In this document: piece after piece, positions 18,003-26,282 of the stretch
Numbering within the stretch: position 1 is the first letter of the stretch
Layout: every line of letters begins with the position of its first letter
From: an uncultured Verrucomicrobiales bacterium
Lineage (GTDB): Bacteria; Verrucomicrobiota; Verrucomicrobiia; Verrucomicrobiales; DEV007
NCBI GenBank assembly: GCA_937891465.1
Contig: CALAHF010000138.1
Coordinates: forward strand, 1-64,000
Length of the DNA stretch: 64,000 nucleotides
Direction of reading: 5' to 3'
The notes under the pieces: model-generated
The model's database searches: none
What the model saw: the letters and a program-made list of their open reading frames with translations, nothing else
What the model was told of the DNA's origin: nothing
Made by a program: the position numbers and the translations under genes

Positions 18003-19517
18003 TTATTCCCACTCAATACTCGCAGGTGGTTTTGTCGAAATGTCGTAAAGCACGCGGTTCACGCCATCAACTCCGTTGAGGATCCGATTCGAGATTTCGC
18101 CGAGCAGCTCGTAGGGCAAATGAACCCATTCGGCCGTCATCGCATCTTCGCTTGTCACGGCACGAATGCTCAAAGCGTATTCATAACAACGCACATCTCC
18201 CTTAACCCCAACGGTTTTCGTAGGGATTAACGCTGCGTAGGCCTGCCAAATTTTATCATACCAGCCATGCTCGTGGAGCAAGTTGATAAAGATTTCATCA
18301 GCGTCTTGAATAATTTTTAATTTCTCTTCAGTCACTTCGCCCGGACAACGAACCGCGAGGCCAGGCCCCGGAAATGGATGACGACCTACCACTTTTTCAG
18401 GCAATCCAAGCACACGACCGAGTTCACGAACTTCGTCTTTAAAAAGCGAATCGAGCGGCTCCAAAATACGGCCCTCGGCTTTCAGCTCCATGATTCGGTC
18501 GACCCGGTTGTGGTGCGTTTTAATCGTTGAAGCCATCGATCCACTGGTCGCGCTTTCAATCACATCCGGATAAAGCGTTCCTTGAGCCAGCATTCCAATG
18601 TCTTCACCCACCGCGTCGAAAAAGACCTGAACGAACATCCGGCCAATGATGAGTCGCTTCTTTTCGGGGTCGGTTTCGCCGGCAAGAGCGGTGAGGAATC
18701 GCTCAGAAGCGTCGACCACTTCGATATCGATCCCGACACTCTCAAAAATTTGGATGACGTCTTCAACTTCATTTTTCCGCAGCAACCCGTTGTTAACGAA
18801 TATGTTCCGCGTATTGACCTTTGCTTCGTGCAGCAACGCCGCAAGCACTGAGGAATCGACTCCGCCGGAAACTCCGCAGACGACTTTGCGACCAGCGACT
18901 TCCTTTTTAACCTTCTCAATTAGCTCGTCTTTGAACGAATCGATCTTAAATTCCGGCGGATCGACCGCCAGCTTCAAAAAGTTCCCTAGAATTTGGGTGC
19001 CTTCATGTGAGTGAGAAACTTCGGGGTGAAATTGAATCCCGTAGCAACCCTCAGCCCACTGAAGCCCTACAGGAATTCCATCCTGATTTTCTCCCAAAAT
19101 GGTGGCTGTTTCGGGCATTTTGCAGGTGTCTGAATGGCTCATCCAGATCTGCGATTCTTCGGCGATACCTTCAAACAAAGGTGAATCACTCTTCTTATAC
19201 AGCTTGGCCGGACCGTATTCCCGCGTGTTTCCAGGAGCGACTTCACCACCGAATTTACGGTTCAAAAGCTGCATTCCATAGCAAACGCCTAGAATTGGAA
19301 CACCCAACCCGCGCAGGTATTCGAAATCGATATCCGGCGCGTCGTCGTCAAGCGTCGAGCGCGGGCCGCCTGACAAAATCACGGCGGCAGGCTTGCCGGT
19401 TTCGGTCAATTCTTCGGGCTGATAAAGCCGGGAAAAATACCCGAGTTCGCGGATACGGCGCACAATAAGTTGTGTGTATTGCGAACCAAAATCGATTACG
19501 GCGATAGCGTCTTGCAT
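18003..19517 (-). CDS. guaA: GMP synthase (glutamine-hydrolysing)
   Basis: Amidates XMP to GMP using ATP and glutamine. 504 residues. Order of domains: class I glutamine amidotransferase (about 1-195) with nucleophile Cys in GVCYGMQ and His-Glu in QFHPEVSHS; ATP pyrophosphatase domain with P-loop GVSGGVDSS; C-terminal dimerisation domain ending in PPASIEWE, the canonical GuaA terminus. The ATG giving MQDAIAVIDFGSQ is chosen; the longer reading adds ten atypical residues. No guaB is adjacent. Confidence 0.97.
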   Translation of the reverse strand: MQDAIAVIDFGSQYTQLIVRRIRELGYFSRLYQPEELTETGKPAAVILSGGPRSTLDDDAPDIDFEYLRGLGVPILGVCYGMQLLNRKFGGEVAPGNTREYGPAKLYKKSDSPLFEGIAEESQIWMSHSDTCKMPETATILGENQDGIPVGLQWAEGCYGIQFHPEVSHSHEGTQILGNFLKLAVDPPEFKIDSFKDELIEKVKKEVAGRKVVCGVSGGVDSSVLAALLHEAKVNTRNIFVNNGLLRKNEVEDVIQIFESVGIDIEVVDASERFLTALAGETDPEKKRLIIGRMFVQVFFDAVGEDIGMLAQGTLYPDVIESATSGSMASTIKTHHNRVDRIMELKAEGRILEPLDSLFKDEVRELGRVLGLPEKVVGRHPFPGPGLAVRCPGEVTEEKLKIIQDADEIFINLLHEHGWYDKIWQAYAALIPTKTVGVKGDVRCYEYALSIRAVTSEDAMTAEWVHLPYELLGEISNRILNGVDGVNRVLYDISTKPPASIEWE

Positions 19518-19686
19518 AAGCGGGCGGGCGAAAAAGAAAAACCGCAATGAAGCGCGGACGGGGTGGGAGTCAACTGATGGCTGATCAATTTCTAGTGAAC
19601 GGACCGAGCGCTATCGAGATTATCGAAATCAACAAGAGTAATGAGACCGCATGCAAAGTCAGAAAATAACAGAAGATGCTGAATAT

Positions 19687-19980
19687 CTAGCGTCTGTGTT
19701 TTTTCCAGAAACTCGATCGCAATTCTAAAACGAATAATAACCCGATAGAAATAGGGAAAATTATCCAAAATGAATTATGAGCAAATCCGAAAATCGCCAA
19801 CAACAGTTTGAACAACGAAATGAGGACACGGAGTCCACTTCCCTCTGCAATGGGGAGAGCTGATTCCTAGATTAACATTTCGACCTTCGGGGCCAATAGA
19901 TAATCGCCAATGACAATCACCGCCTACAGAGGCAACGCCCAAACAACCAGATACAGATAATCTTTGACGTCCTTTTTCAT
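19687..19980 (-). pseudogene. small membrane protein gene with two in-frame TAG codons
   Basis: Reading leftward from the ATG at 19980 gives a 97-codon frame interrupted by TAG at codons 19 and 38, ending at a third TAG. Despite the stops the frame is clearly protein-like: charged start MKKDVKDY, hydrophobic segments LYLVVWALPL, AVIVIGDYLLAP, VLISLFKLLLAIFGF and WIIFPISIGLLFVLEL, and basic end FWKKHRR. Both internal TAGs could come from CAG by single C-to-T changes. No annotated-looking frame in the same place is better. It directly follows the glycosidase-like gene (the ATG abuts that stop codon). Function unknown. The remainder of the guaA upstream spacer (19518-19686) shows nothing. Confidence 0.5.
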
Positions 19981-21098
19981 CAGGCAAGTATCGCTTCAAC
20001 CTCACTCATCGGCAAAAAGCTGCCCATCAGCGGCTGACTCAAATCTTCCTGACTCTGTTGCCAGTTAGCAAAAATGCCCTCGGGTGTCACCAACGTCGCA
20101 ACATAGCGAATGCATCCCGTCCCTGTCTTCGAAACGAAAAGCGGCGCCAGCGGCGACAGACTCTCGATTTTTGGAAATTCCTCATCCAATCCTACCGCGA
20201 TCGCCGCCAGCTCTTCGCACGACCAACCGCGAGGACGAGCCACCGCAGTCGGGTTTTCATCCATCTGACGCAGGCTTTCGCAGCTATCGTAAAAATACAG
20301 CGAAGTCTGTGGCTGATCGGCAAATACTCCGATTTTTGGCACCTTCAGGCGCTCCGTGACGCGAGCCCCTGCAATATCCCAAACCGGTCCGCGAGCCAGC
20401 ATGTTTTTCGTCACCAACTCAAAATATTCGCCGCCCACTTCACGAATGTAAGCGCCGGTTCCGCTGCTCGACCACGTGAACGGATGGGTGCAATAACCGA
20501 GGACGGTATCGCCGTTTTCCATATCAAAAACCCAGGGATCCTTGCTGTGAAGGCGACCGAGGTCGTCGACGTCGTTCGGAATGATTTCCTGAATTCCGTC
20601 AGGACTCAAATTTTCAACACAATCCGCCGAAATACGGTCAATCGCCCAGACACCCGTTCCCGGCTTTTGAAAACCTTCATATCCTTCAGGGTAGCTGTGA
20701 CCCTTTTCCGTCGAGATAAATAACTCGATCTCTCCCGTATCACCAATCAGGTGAAGCGCGGTTCCTTCGATCGAAACGACATCCTGCCCGCCCCACGAAA
20801 GGTCTGCTTTGCTCCACGATTTGATTTTTGTGAACTCACCGTCCACCGAATCAGCCCGATAAATAGCGCATTCCAACCCACGAGCACCCGCGCCTGTTCC
20901 GGTCCGCGAATCACCAAAATTCCGGAAACGTCCGCAAATCAGGATCGAACCATCGCGAGGATCCTGCACGACATTGCCGCCTCCAAACCAAAATCCGGTC
21001 GAACGATCCTGAGGTTCGACAAGCACGCGGGCATTGTCCTGATCAACAAGAGCGGTCGCAAGCGCAGTGAGTTTTTCCTGATGTGTTTTCGAAAGCAT
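19980..21098 (-). CDS. five-bladed beta-propeller, glycoside hydrolase-like protein
   Basis: A 372-residue protein with no signal peptide. Repeated patterns of the kind seen in GH43/GH32/sialidase-like five-bladed propellers are visible: GFWFGGGNVVQDPRDGSILICGR near the start, LHSKDPWVFDMENGDTVLGYC in the middle and LAPLFVSKTGTGCIRYVATL near the end. A repeated Asp in a 'DPWVF' strand resembles the substrate-binding Asp of GH43-like folds. Substrate and activity are not predictable. The neighbours (two sulfatases and an oxidoreductase) hint at a role in sulfated-glycan catabolism, as inference only. Confidence 0.55.
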   Translation of the reverse strand: MLSKTHQEKLTALATALVDQDNARVLVEPQDRSTGFWFGGGNVVQDPRDGSILICGRFRNFGDSRTGTGAGARGLECAIYRADSVDGEFTKIKSWSKADLSWGGQDVVSIEGTALHLIGDTGEIELFISTEKGHSYPEGYEGFQKPGTGVWAIDRISADCVENLSPDGIQEIIPNDVDDLGRLHSKDPWVFDMENGDTVLGYCTHPFTWSSSGTGAYIREVGGEYFELVTKNMLARGPVWDIAGARVTERLKVPKIGVFADQPQTSLYFYDSCESLRQMDENPTAVARPRGWSCEELAAIAVGLDEEFPKIESLSPLAPLFVSKTGTGCIRYVATLVTPEGIFANWQQSQEDLSQPLMGSFLPMSEVEAILA

Positions 21099-21194
21099 GA
21101 TTGCAAGGAAATTGGGGTAAAAGCGCAGATTGGGAAAGCGTAAAAATGGCCGCGATTGCTCGCACGATCGATTTTCACCAGAACTGAAAAGTCA

Positions 21195-21286
21195 GCACGA
21201 ATTTGAAAGAATTTCACAGAATGAACACGAAGCCAGAGCCAGAAAAATTCGTGTGCATTCGTCCCAATTCCTTAAAATTCGTGCCA
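21195..21286. repeat. 92-bp imperfect hairpin element
   Basis: Two 38-bp arms (21195-21232 and 21249-21286) are reverse complements at 29 of 38 positions, with a 16-nt spacer. The inner arms GAATGAACACGAA and TTCGTGTGCATTC match at 12 of 13. Its TTCGTG/CACGAA content is unlike the 43-bp family. It lies in the divergent spacer before the sulfatase gene, 18 bp from copy 3 of that family. Confidence 0.65.
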
Positions 21287-21304
21287 AAAAATACATTCAT
21301 CGCA

Positions 21305-21347
21305 CGATCGAACAGGGTTAATTCGTTGACCCACCCCCGCACGATTG
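21305..21347 (+). repeat. 43-bp two-unit repeat, copy 3 (second unit degraded)
   Basis: First unit intact: flank CGATCGA, core ACAGGGT, flank TAATTC. The second unit is eroded (GTTGACCCA followed by CCCCCGC). It ends about 14 bp before the sulfatase ATG, in the same orientation. Confidence 0.65.
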
Positions 21348-21361
21348 GATAGCATCCCGCC

Positions 21362-22867
21362 ATGAAATTGATCCTCACGAGCCTGCTGCTTTCTCTTGGC
21401 TTTCTTTCCGCAAGCGCAGCGGACAAGCCCAATATCATCGTTATTTACAGCGACGACCAAGGCTACGGCGACGCCAGCTGCCTGAATCCGGATTCAAAAT
21501 TCAAAACGCCAAACCTTGATCGACTCGCAGCAGAAGGCGTCACCTTCACCGACGGCCATTGCTCGGACACCGTTTGCACACCGTCGCGCTATGGATTGCT
21601 TACCGGACGCTACAACTGGCGCACCACTTTAAAAAAAGGTGTCTACGGCGCCGAGAAAGAATGCCTCATCGCGGACGGACGGATGACGCTGGCTTCACTT
21701 CTCCGGGATAACGGCTACGAGACGGCCATGGTTGGAAAGTGGCATTTGGGGATGGATTTTCCGGGTGAATGGGGAAATCGCGATTGGACAAAGCCGGTCA
21801 AAGACATGCCGCTTGATAAAGGGTTCGATTATTTTTGGGGAATCCCCGCATCGATGAACTACGGCGTCCTCGCCTGGTTCGAAGGTCGTTTCGCTGAGGT
21901 TCCACCTACGCAATACACACGCAAAAAGCCCAACAAAATCGCGATTTCCGATTACCGAATCATGCCGCCTTACCAAAAAGAGCCACTCAAAAAAGACGAT
22001 CTCGAAGTCGCTCCGGATTTCAGCGACAGCGAATGCCTGACGCGTTTTACCGACAAGTCGATTGAGTGGATTCAGGGGAAAGCCGAGGCCGCCAAAAACG
22101 GAAAGCCTTTCTTTCTCTACCTGCCTTACACTTCACCCCACAAGCCGGTCATCCCACTGGAAAAATTTCGAGGGCAAGGCGAAGCCGGAGCCTACGGCGA
22201 ATTCATGATCGAGACTGATTGGTATGTGGGCCGAATCCTCAAGATGCTTGATGAAACGGGACTCGCCGAAAACACGATGATCGTTTATTCCAGCGACAAT
22301 GGCCCGGAAACCACGTGGAAAGAGCGCATTAAAAAATTCGATCATCACAGCAATGGGATCTACCGCGAAGGCAAACGCTCCATTTATGAAGGCGGCCACC
22401 GCGTTCCATTTTTCGTTCGTTGGCCTGCAAAAGTTGAAGGCGGTCGCGAAATCAACGGCACCGTTTGTCAGACCGATTTGTTAGCAACCTTTGCAGAAAT
22501 GTTGGGAACCAATCTTCCCAATGAAGCTGGCGAAGACAGCGTGAGTTTCTACTCCAGCATAATCGATCCAAAAGCAGAAGTCTCACCACGCCCACCGCTC
22601 ATCATGCACGGAGCCAACGGACGTTTCGCGATTCGAGACGGCAAATGGAAGCTCGTCATGGAGACCAAAAAGAAGAACGAAAAGCGAGAGCTTTACGATT
22701 TGTCTGTAGACCCAGGAGAGGCCAAGAATGTTCTTAGCGACAATCCTGAAGTCGAAAAAAGGCTCGTCGCGGCGATCACAAAAATCGTTGAAGACGGGCG
22801 CTCAACTCCCGGCGAAACGAAGGGTAACGACACGCCGAATTGGGATGACTTGGTTTGGATAAAGTGA
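21362..22867 (+). CDS. secreted sulfatase (arylsulfatase, family S1)
   Basis: Hydrolyses a sulfate ester, probably on a polysaccharide, outside the cytoplasm. 501 residues with a Sec signal peptide (MKLILTSLLLSLGFLSASAA, cleavage near residue 20). The metal-binding DD is at 31-32. The formylglycine motif is C72-T-P-S-R, so the protein needs maturation of Cys72 by FGE or anSME, neither of which is in the window. KWHLG follows, and SDNGPE supplies further metal ligands. It is divergent from the glycosidase-like gene and convergent with the oxidoreductase gene 13 bp away. Confidence 0.93.
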   Translation: MKLILTSLLLSLGFLSASAADKPNIIVIYSDDQGYGDASCLNPDSKFKTPNLDRLAAEGVTFTDGHCSDTVCTPSRYGLLTGRYNWRTTLKKGVYGAEKECLIADGRMTLASLLRDNGYETAMVGKWHLGMDFPGEWGNRDWTKPVKDMPLDKGFDYFWGIPASMNYGVLAWFEGRFAEVPPTQYTRKKPNKIAISDYRIMPPYQKEPLKKDDLEVAPDFSDSECLTRFTDKSIEWIQGKAEAAKNGKPFFLYLPYTSPHKPVIPLEKFRGQGEAGAYGEFMIETDWYVGRILKMLDETGLAENTMIVYSSDNGPETTWKERIKKFDHHSNGIYREGKRSIYEGGHRVPFFVRWPAKVEGGREINGTVCQTDLLATFAEMLGTNLPNEAGEDSVSFYSSIIDPKAEVSPRPPLIMHGANGRFAIRDGKWKLVMETKKKNEKRELYDLSVDPGEAKNVLSDNPEVEKRLVAAITKIVEDGRSTPGETKGNDTPNWDDLVWIK

Positions 22868-22880
22868 GTCCCCGTTGGGT

Positions 22881-24083
22881 TCACAAGAGCGCCAAAGCAT
22901 TCTCCCTCTGCTCCAAAGGAAACGTCACCGTCTTCCCAGCTTGTCGCTGGCTTTCAAAAACGGCGCACACCATTTCCACAGTCGAAGCCGCATCGCGCCC
23001 GTTGCACAACGGCTGGCGATTGGGCTCATCGACGGATGCAATCAAGTCCTGCAAGGCCGCGACGTGATTTCTGACTGATGCAATCAACTCCGGCTTCGGC
23101 TCTTCTTTCCCAATTCCAGCAGTCGTGATCGGCAGCCAGCCGGTTGGCTCGGTGTTCGGCTCGAAAGGATTTCCCTCGAGGAAATGGGCCACGGGATTTT
23201 TGTCCATCTGAATATTGAGGACGCCTTTGCTTCCGACTAACAGCAACCCAAAACCTTGATTTTTAGTGTCGTCATCAGCCATTGAATCAAACGTCGCGAT
23301 CACTCCCCGTTCCATCTCGTAGCGAGCATGAAGTTCATTTCCAGCTAATCGTCCCAGTCCTTCACGACTTTTTAAAACGACATCTGCTTTCGTGATTTGA
23401 CGCCCGTCTTGCAACATCACGGCCGAACACGATTTCGGAGCCCCGCCGAAATACTGCATGACGTTCAACACATGCGTTCCCAACACCCATAAATCTTCCG
23501 CGCCTCCCCGACGATCTCCTTTTCCTCGACCACGGATCTCAAGCAACTTGCCCAGCTTCCCGTCAGCGATCAGTTGATCGACTACCTGAAGCACGGGATG
23601 ATACCGATTCCGATGCGCGACCGCGATTTTCGTGCCTGCTTTTTCCGCAGCAGCGAGAACGTCGTCGCAATCTTTCGGCGTTTGCAGAAACGGTTTCTCC
23701 ACATAAATCCCACGCACTCCAGCTTCGATTGCGGCAAGACACATCTCCCGATGCTGATCGGCATGACGCGGGCAAACCGATACAAATTCAGGTTTCGTCT
23801 CCGCCAACATTTTTCGATAATTGGTGAACCCAACCTCATTACCGAGCTTCAGTTTCTTCAATTCTTTCGCGAGTCCCTTCTCATCCGCATCCGCCACACC
23901 AACAATCTCAGCCTCGGGAAACTTCAGCCAAACGGTATCCAACCCATGGCCGTAGTCTCCCCGCCCCGAGTGACCAATAATACCGACCCGGCGCTTTGAT
24001 TTAGAATCCGAAAATGCGATGTGAGAAGACCCCGCTGCGGCTGCTGCGAGCGCGGATTGAGCGACAAAATGACGGCGTTTCAT
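22881..24083 (-). CDS. Tat-exported Gfo/Idh/MocA-family oxidoreductase
   Basis: About 400 residues. A twin-arginine signal opens the protein (KRRHFVAQ followed by an Ala-rich hydrophobic stretch). The NAD(P)-binding GIIGHSGRG and the family signature EKPFLQT (Lys of the E-K-P motif) follow. Such exported Gfo/Idh/MocA proteins are common in Planctomycetes and Verrucomicrobiota and often sit by sugar-catabolism genes. An ATG two codons upstream is an alternative start. It is convergent with the first sulfatase; copy 4 of the 43-bp repeat is about 58 bp upstream, same orientation. Confidence 0.9.
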   Translation of the reverse strand: MKRRHFVAQSALAAAAAGSSHIAFSDSKSKRRVGIIGHSGRGDYGHGLDTVWLKFPEAEIVGVADADEKGLAKELKKLKLGNEVGFTNYRKMLAETKPEFVSVCPRHADQHREMCLAAIEAGVRGIYVEKPFLQTPKDCDDVLAAAEKAGTKIAVAHRNRYHPVLQVVDQLIADGKLGKLLEIRGRGKGDRRGGAEDLWVLGTHVLNVMQYFGGAPKSCSAVMLQDGRQITKADVVLKSREGLGRLAGNELHARYEMERGVIATFDSMADDDTKNQGFGLLLVGSKGVLNIQMDKNPVAHFLEGNPFEPNTEPTGWLPITTAGIGKEEPKPELIASVRNHVAALQDLIASVDEPNRQPLCNGRDAASTVEMVCAVFESQRQAGKTVTFPLEQRENALALL

Positions 24084-24141
24084 AATCATAGAATACCGGC
24101 AAAATGAGGCTTTGCGTCAAGTAACGAAGTCACCGGATTTA

Positions 24142-24184
24142 CGAAACAATAGGGTATGTTTGATGAACCAATAGGGTTGGTTCG
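24142..24184 (-). repeat. 43-bp two-unit hairpin repeat, copy 4 (direct-core form)
   Basis: Read on the minus strand: flank CGAACCA, core ACCCTAT, flank TGGTTC, AT linker, flank CAAACAT, core ACCCTAT, flank TGTTTCG. Both cores have the same orientation, so the copy forms two small hairpins (7-bp stem, 7-nt loop) instead of one long one. It lies between the second sulfatase and the oxidoreductase gene. Confidence 0.88.
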
Positions 24185-24198
24185 TGACATCGGTTTTT

Positions 24199-25614
24199 TC
24201 AAAACGGACCTTCGCGTTCCGGCCCGGGATCCATTGTGAAAACACTGGCATCGAAACACTGTTGCATGAGCGCGCGCACCCTTTCTGAGCATTCTGGGTC
24301 CTTGAACCGATTTGTAAATTCGTCAGGATCTTCGCGGAGATCGTAGTATTCACCTTGCCCGGTTCCGTGATAGATCACGATTTTTTCATCTGCCGTTCGC
24401 AACATCGAGCCATAGGCATCACCATGAGTCCACGAGTTGTAGTACTCTGAAAACACATGCTCCCGCTTGAATTGGGGATCGGTCAGCGATTTTCCCTGCA
24501 AACGGTGAGGCGGCGCTTCGACACCCGCGACTTCAAGCATCGTCGATGCGAGATCGATCAGTTCGACCAGACCATCGCGAATTTCGCCGCCTTCAAAAAC
24601 TCCCGGCAACCGCAGAACCAAAGGCACGCGCACCGCTTCGTCGTAGAAATGCGGCCCTTTAAAATAGATGCCGTGATCCCCCAACATCTCGCCATGATCG
24701 GACATGAAAATCACCAGCGTGTTGTCGGCCTGCCCGGTTTCATCAAGCGTTGCGAGTATTCTTCCAACTTCGTGGTCGATGTGCTCGCACATCGCGTAAT
24801 ACGCCGCGCAGACTTCACGACGATCATCATCGGTCATCGCGCCGGTGTAAAATTCACCCTTGGAATTGTGCGCCCATTCCGCATCGAGTTTTTGAAACGA
24901 CGGCTTGGAATTCAGCTCTCCGGCGCGCGTTTTCGGAAGCGGCATATCCGCCGGATCGTAGCGTTCTAAAAACTCAGCTGGCGGATCAAACGGATGATGC
25001 GGCGCAAAACAGTTGAAGGTGAAAAACCACGGCTGATCTTTGTTTTCGGTGATAAAATCGATCGTCTCCTCTGCACACCACGTCGTTTGATGATGCTCTG
25101 TCGGAATCCCGCTTTTCCAATACGCACTGCCAGAGGGCGGTTGATTATACAACTCATCCCACGTTTTCCCTTTGCGCGAAAGCCACGCCGTGTAGGCGTT
25201 CGTGTCACCCCAATCAGGTTGCGGGTGATGGCTCCAATGAAAATCGTGATACCCGTCATCGATGCGTTTCTCGATTTTCTGATCCGAACACGATGCCAAA
25301 TGTAACTTCCCCGCGAGCCCGCATCGATAACCAGCATCCGCAAACATCTTGGGCAACAAAATTTCATCCGCCGGCATTTGCTGACCGTTCTGGCGACAGC
25401 GAGTCGTGCGCGGATAACGCCCTGTTAAAAAACTCGCCCGACTCGGCGTGCAGACAGGGCTTTGGCAAAACGCATTCGAATAGGCAACGCCTTCACCGAT
25501 GAGACGATCGATATTCGGCGTATTGATCTTAGAATTCCCCAGCGCTCGAATCGTGTCGTAGCGCTGCTGATCAGTCGTGAGCCAGAGGATGTTGGTGGGG
25601 CGTTTTTCAGGCAT
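24199..25614 (-). CDS. sulfatase without signal peptide
   Basis: 471-residue alkaline-phosphatase-superfamily sulfatase. NILWLTTDQQRYD gives the first metal-ligand region, C55-T-P-S-R is the formylglycine motif, and FMSDHGEMLGDHG supplies the Asp-His ligands near residue 300. The protein starts with MPEKRPTN and has no hydrophobic leader, so it should be cytoplasmic, unlike the first sulfatase. It resembles choline-sulfatase and heparan-like sulfatase groups by the DHGEMLGDHG signature. Same direction as the oxidoreductase gene downstream. Confidence 0.92.
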   Translation of the reverse strand: MPEKRPTNILWLTTDQQRYDTIRALGNSKINTPNIDRLIGEGVAYSNAFCQSPVCTPSRASFLTGRYPRTTRCRQNGQQMPADEILLPKMFADAGYRCGLAGKLHLASCSDQKIEKRIDDGYHDFHWSHHPQPDWGDTNAYTAWLSRKGKTWDELYNQPPSGSAYWKSGIPTEHHQTTWCAEETIDFITENKDQPWFFTFNCFAPHHPFDPPAEFLERYDPADMPLPKTRAGELNSKPSFQKLDAEWAHNSKGEFYTGAMTDDDRREVCAAYYAMCEHIDHEVGRILATLDETGQADNTLVIFMSDHGEMLGDHGIYFKGPHFYDEAVRVPLVLRLPGVFEGGEIRDGLVELIDLASTMLEVAGVEAPPHRLQGKSLTDPQFKREHVFSEYYNSWTHGDAYGSMLRTADEKIVIYHGTGQGEYYDLREDPDEFTNRFKDPECSERVRALMQQCFDASVFTMDPGPEREGPF

Positions 25615-25659
25615 GGGAATTAGATTGGCAAGACAACATCATGTTCCTAAACTCGTCGC

Positions 25660-26220
25660 ATGATCAAAGCATTTTTCGCAGCAATAATCGGCAGCATCAT
25701 CGCATTCGCTTGGAGCAGCATTTCCTGGATCGCGCTCCCATTTCATATCGACAACTTGAATCAATTCACTAACGAATCCGCAGTCGTCGAGGCCATGAAA
25801 GCCGGTGCGGATGAATCCGGTATCTACATCATTCCCGGTGATCAATCGCTTTCTCAGGAAGCAAAAGACGAAGCCATTGCAACTGGCCCATTTGTTTTTG
25901 CATCCGTTAGGCCCGGACCCGATGCGGATTACTCGATGAATAAATCGCTGTTTCGAGCATTCACCGCGACGCTCGTTTGCGGCTTTATTTTTGCAATCTT
26001 GTTGGGAGCGGTTGCTCCCCGGCTAAACTACATCGGGCGAGTGTTTTACGTTCTTCTCATCGCGGCTCTGATCGGAATTGCGGGAATGTATCCCAATCAA
26101 ATCTGGTGGGAATTTTCATCCGGCCATGTCCTTTGGGGGATGCTCGATATCGTCATTGGTTGGGGACTGGCTGCGCTTGTCATGGCTGGAATGATTAACG
26201 GAAAATCAGCGGCGGAATAG
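25660..26220 (+). CDS. multi-pass membrane protein of unknown function
   Basis: 186 residues. A hydrophobic N-terminal helix (about 2-26) is followed by an extracytoplasmic region of about 75 residues with charged and polar content (ESAVVEAMKAGADESGIY). Three more helices come at about 101-121, 127-145 and 157-178. It is divergent from the second sulfatase with only 45 bp between. I do not recognise the family, and no catalytic motif is visible. Confidence 0.7.
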   Translation: MIKAFFAAIIGSIIAFAWSSISWIALPFHIDNLNQFTNESAVVEAMKAGADESGIYIIPGDQSLSQEAKDEAIATGPFVFASVRPGPDADYSMNKSLFRAFTATLVCGFIFAILLGAVAPRLNYIGRVFYVLLIAALIGIAGMYPNQIWWEFSSGHVLWGMLDIVIGWGLAALVMAGMINGKSAAE

Positions 26221-26282
26221 AGCTTCCTCGCGCAATTCATTCCTTTCAGCGAGCCGAAAGACCGTGGTAGGCTCGCCTCCGA

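Noticed and set aside
16816-18048. 410-codon plus-strand frame opposite the epimerase gene
   Set aside because: Arg/His/Phe-rich antisense frame of a clear epimerase; no motif and it runs through repeat copy 2.
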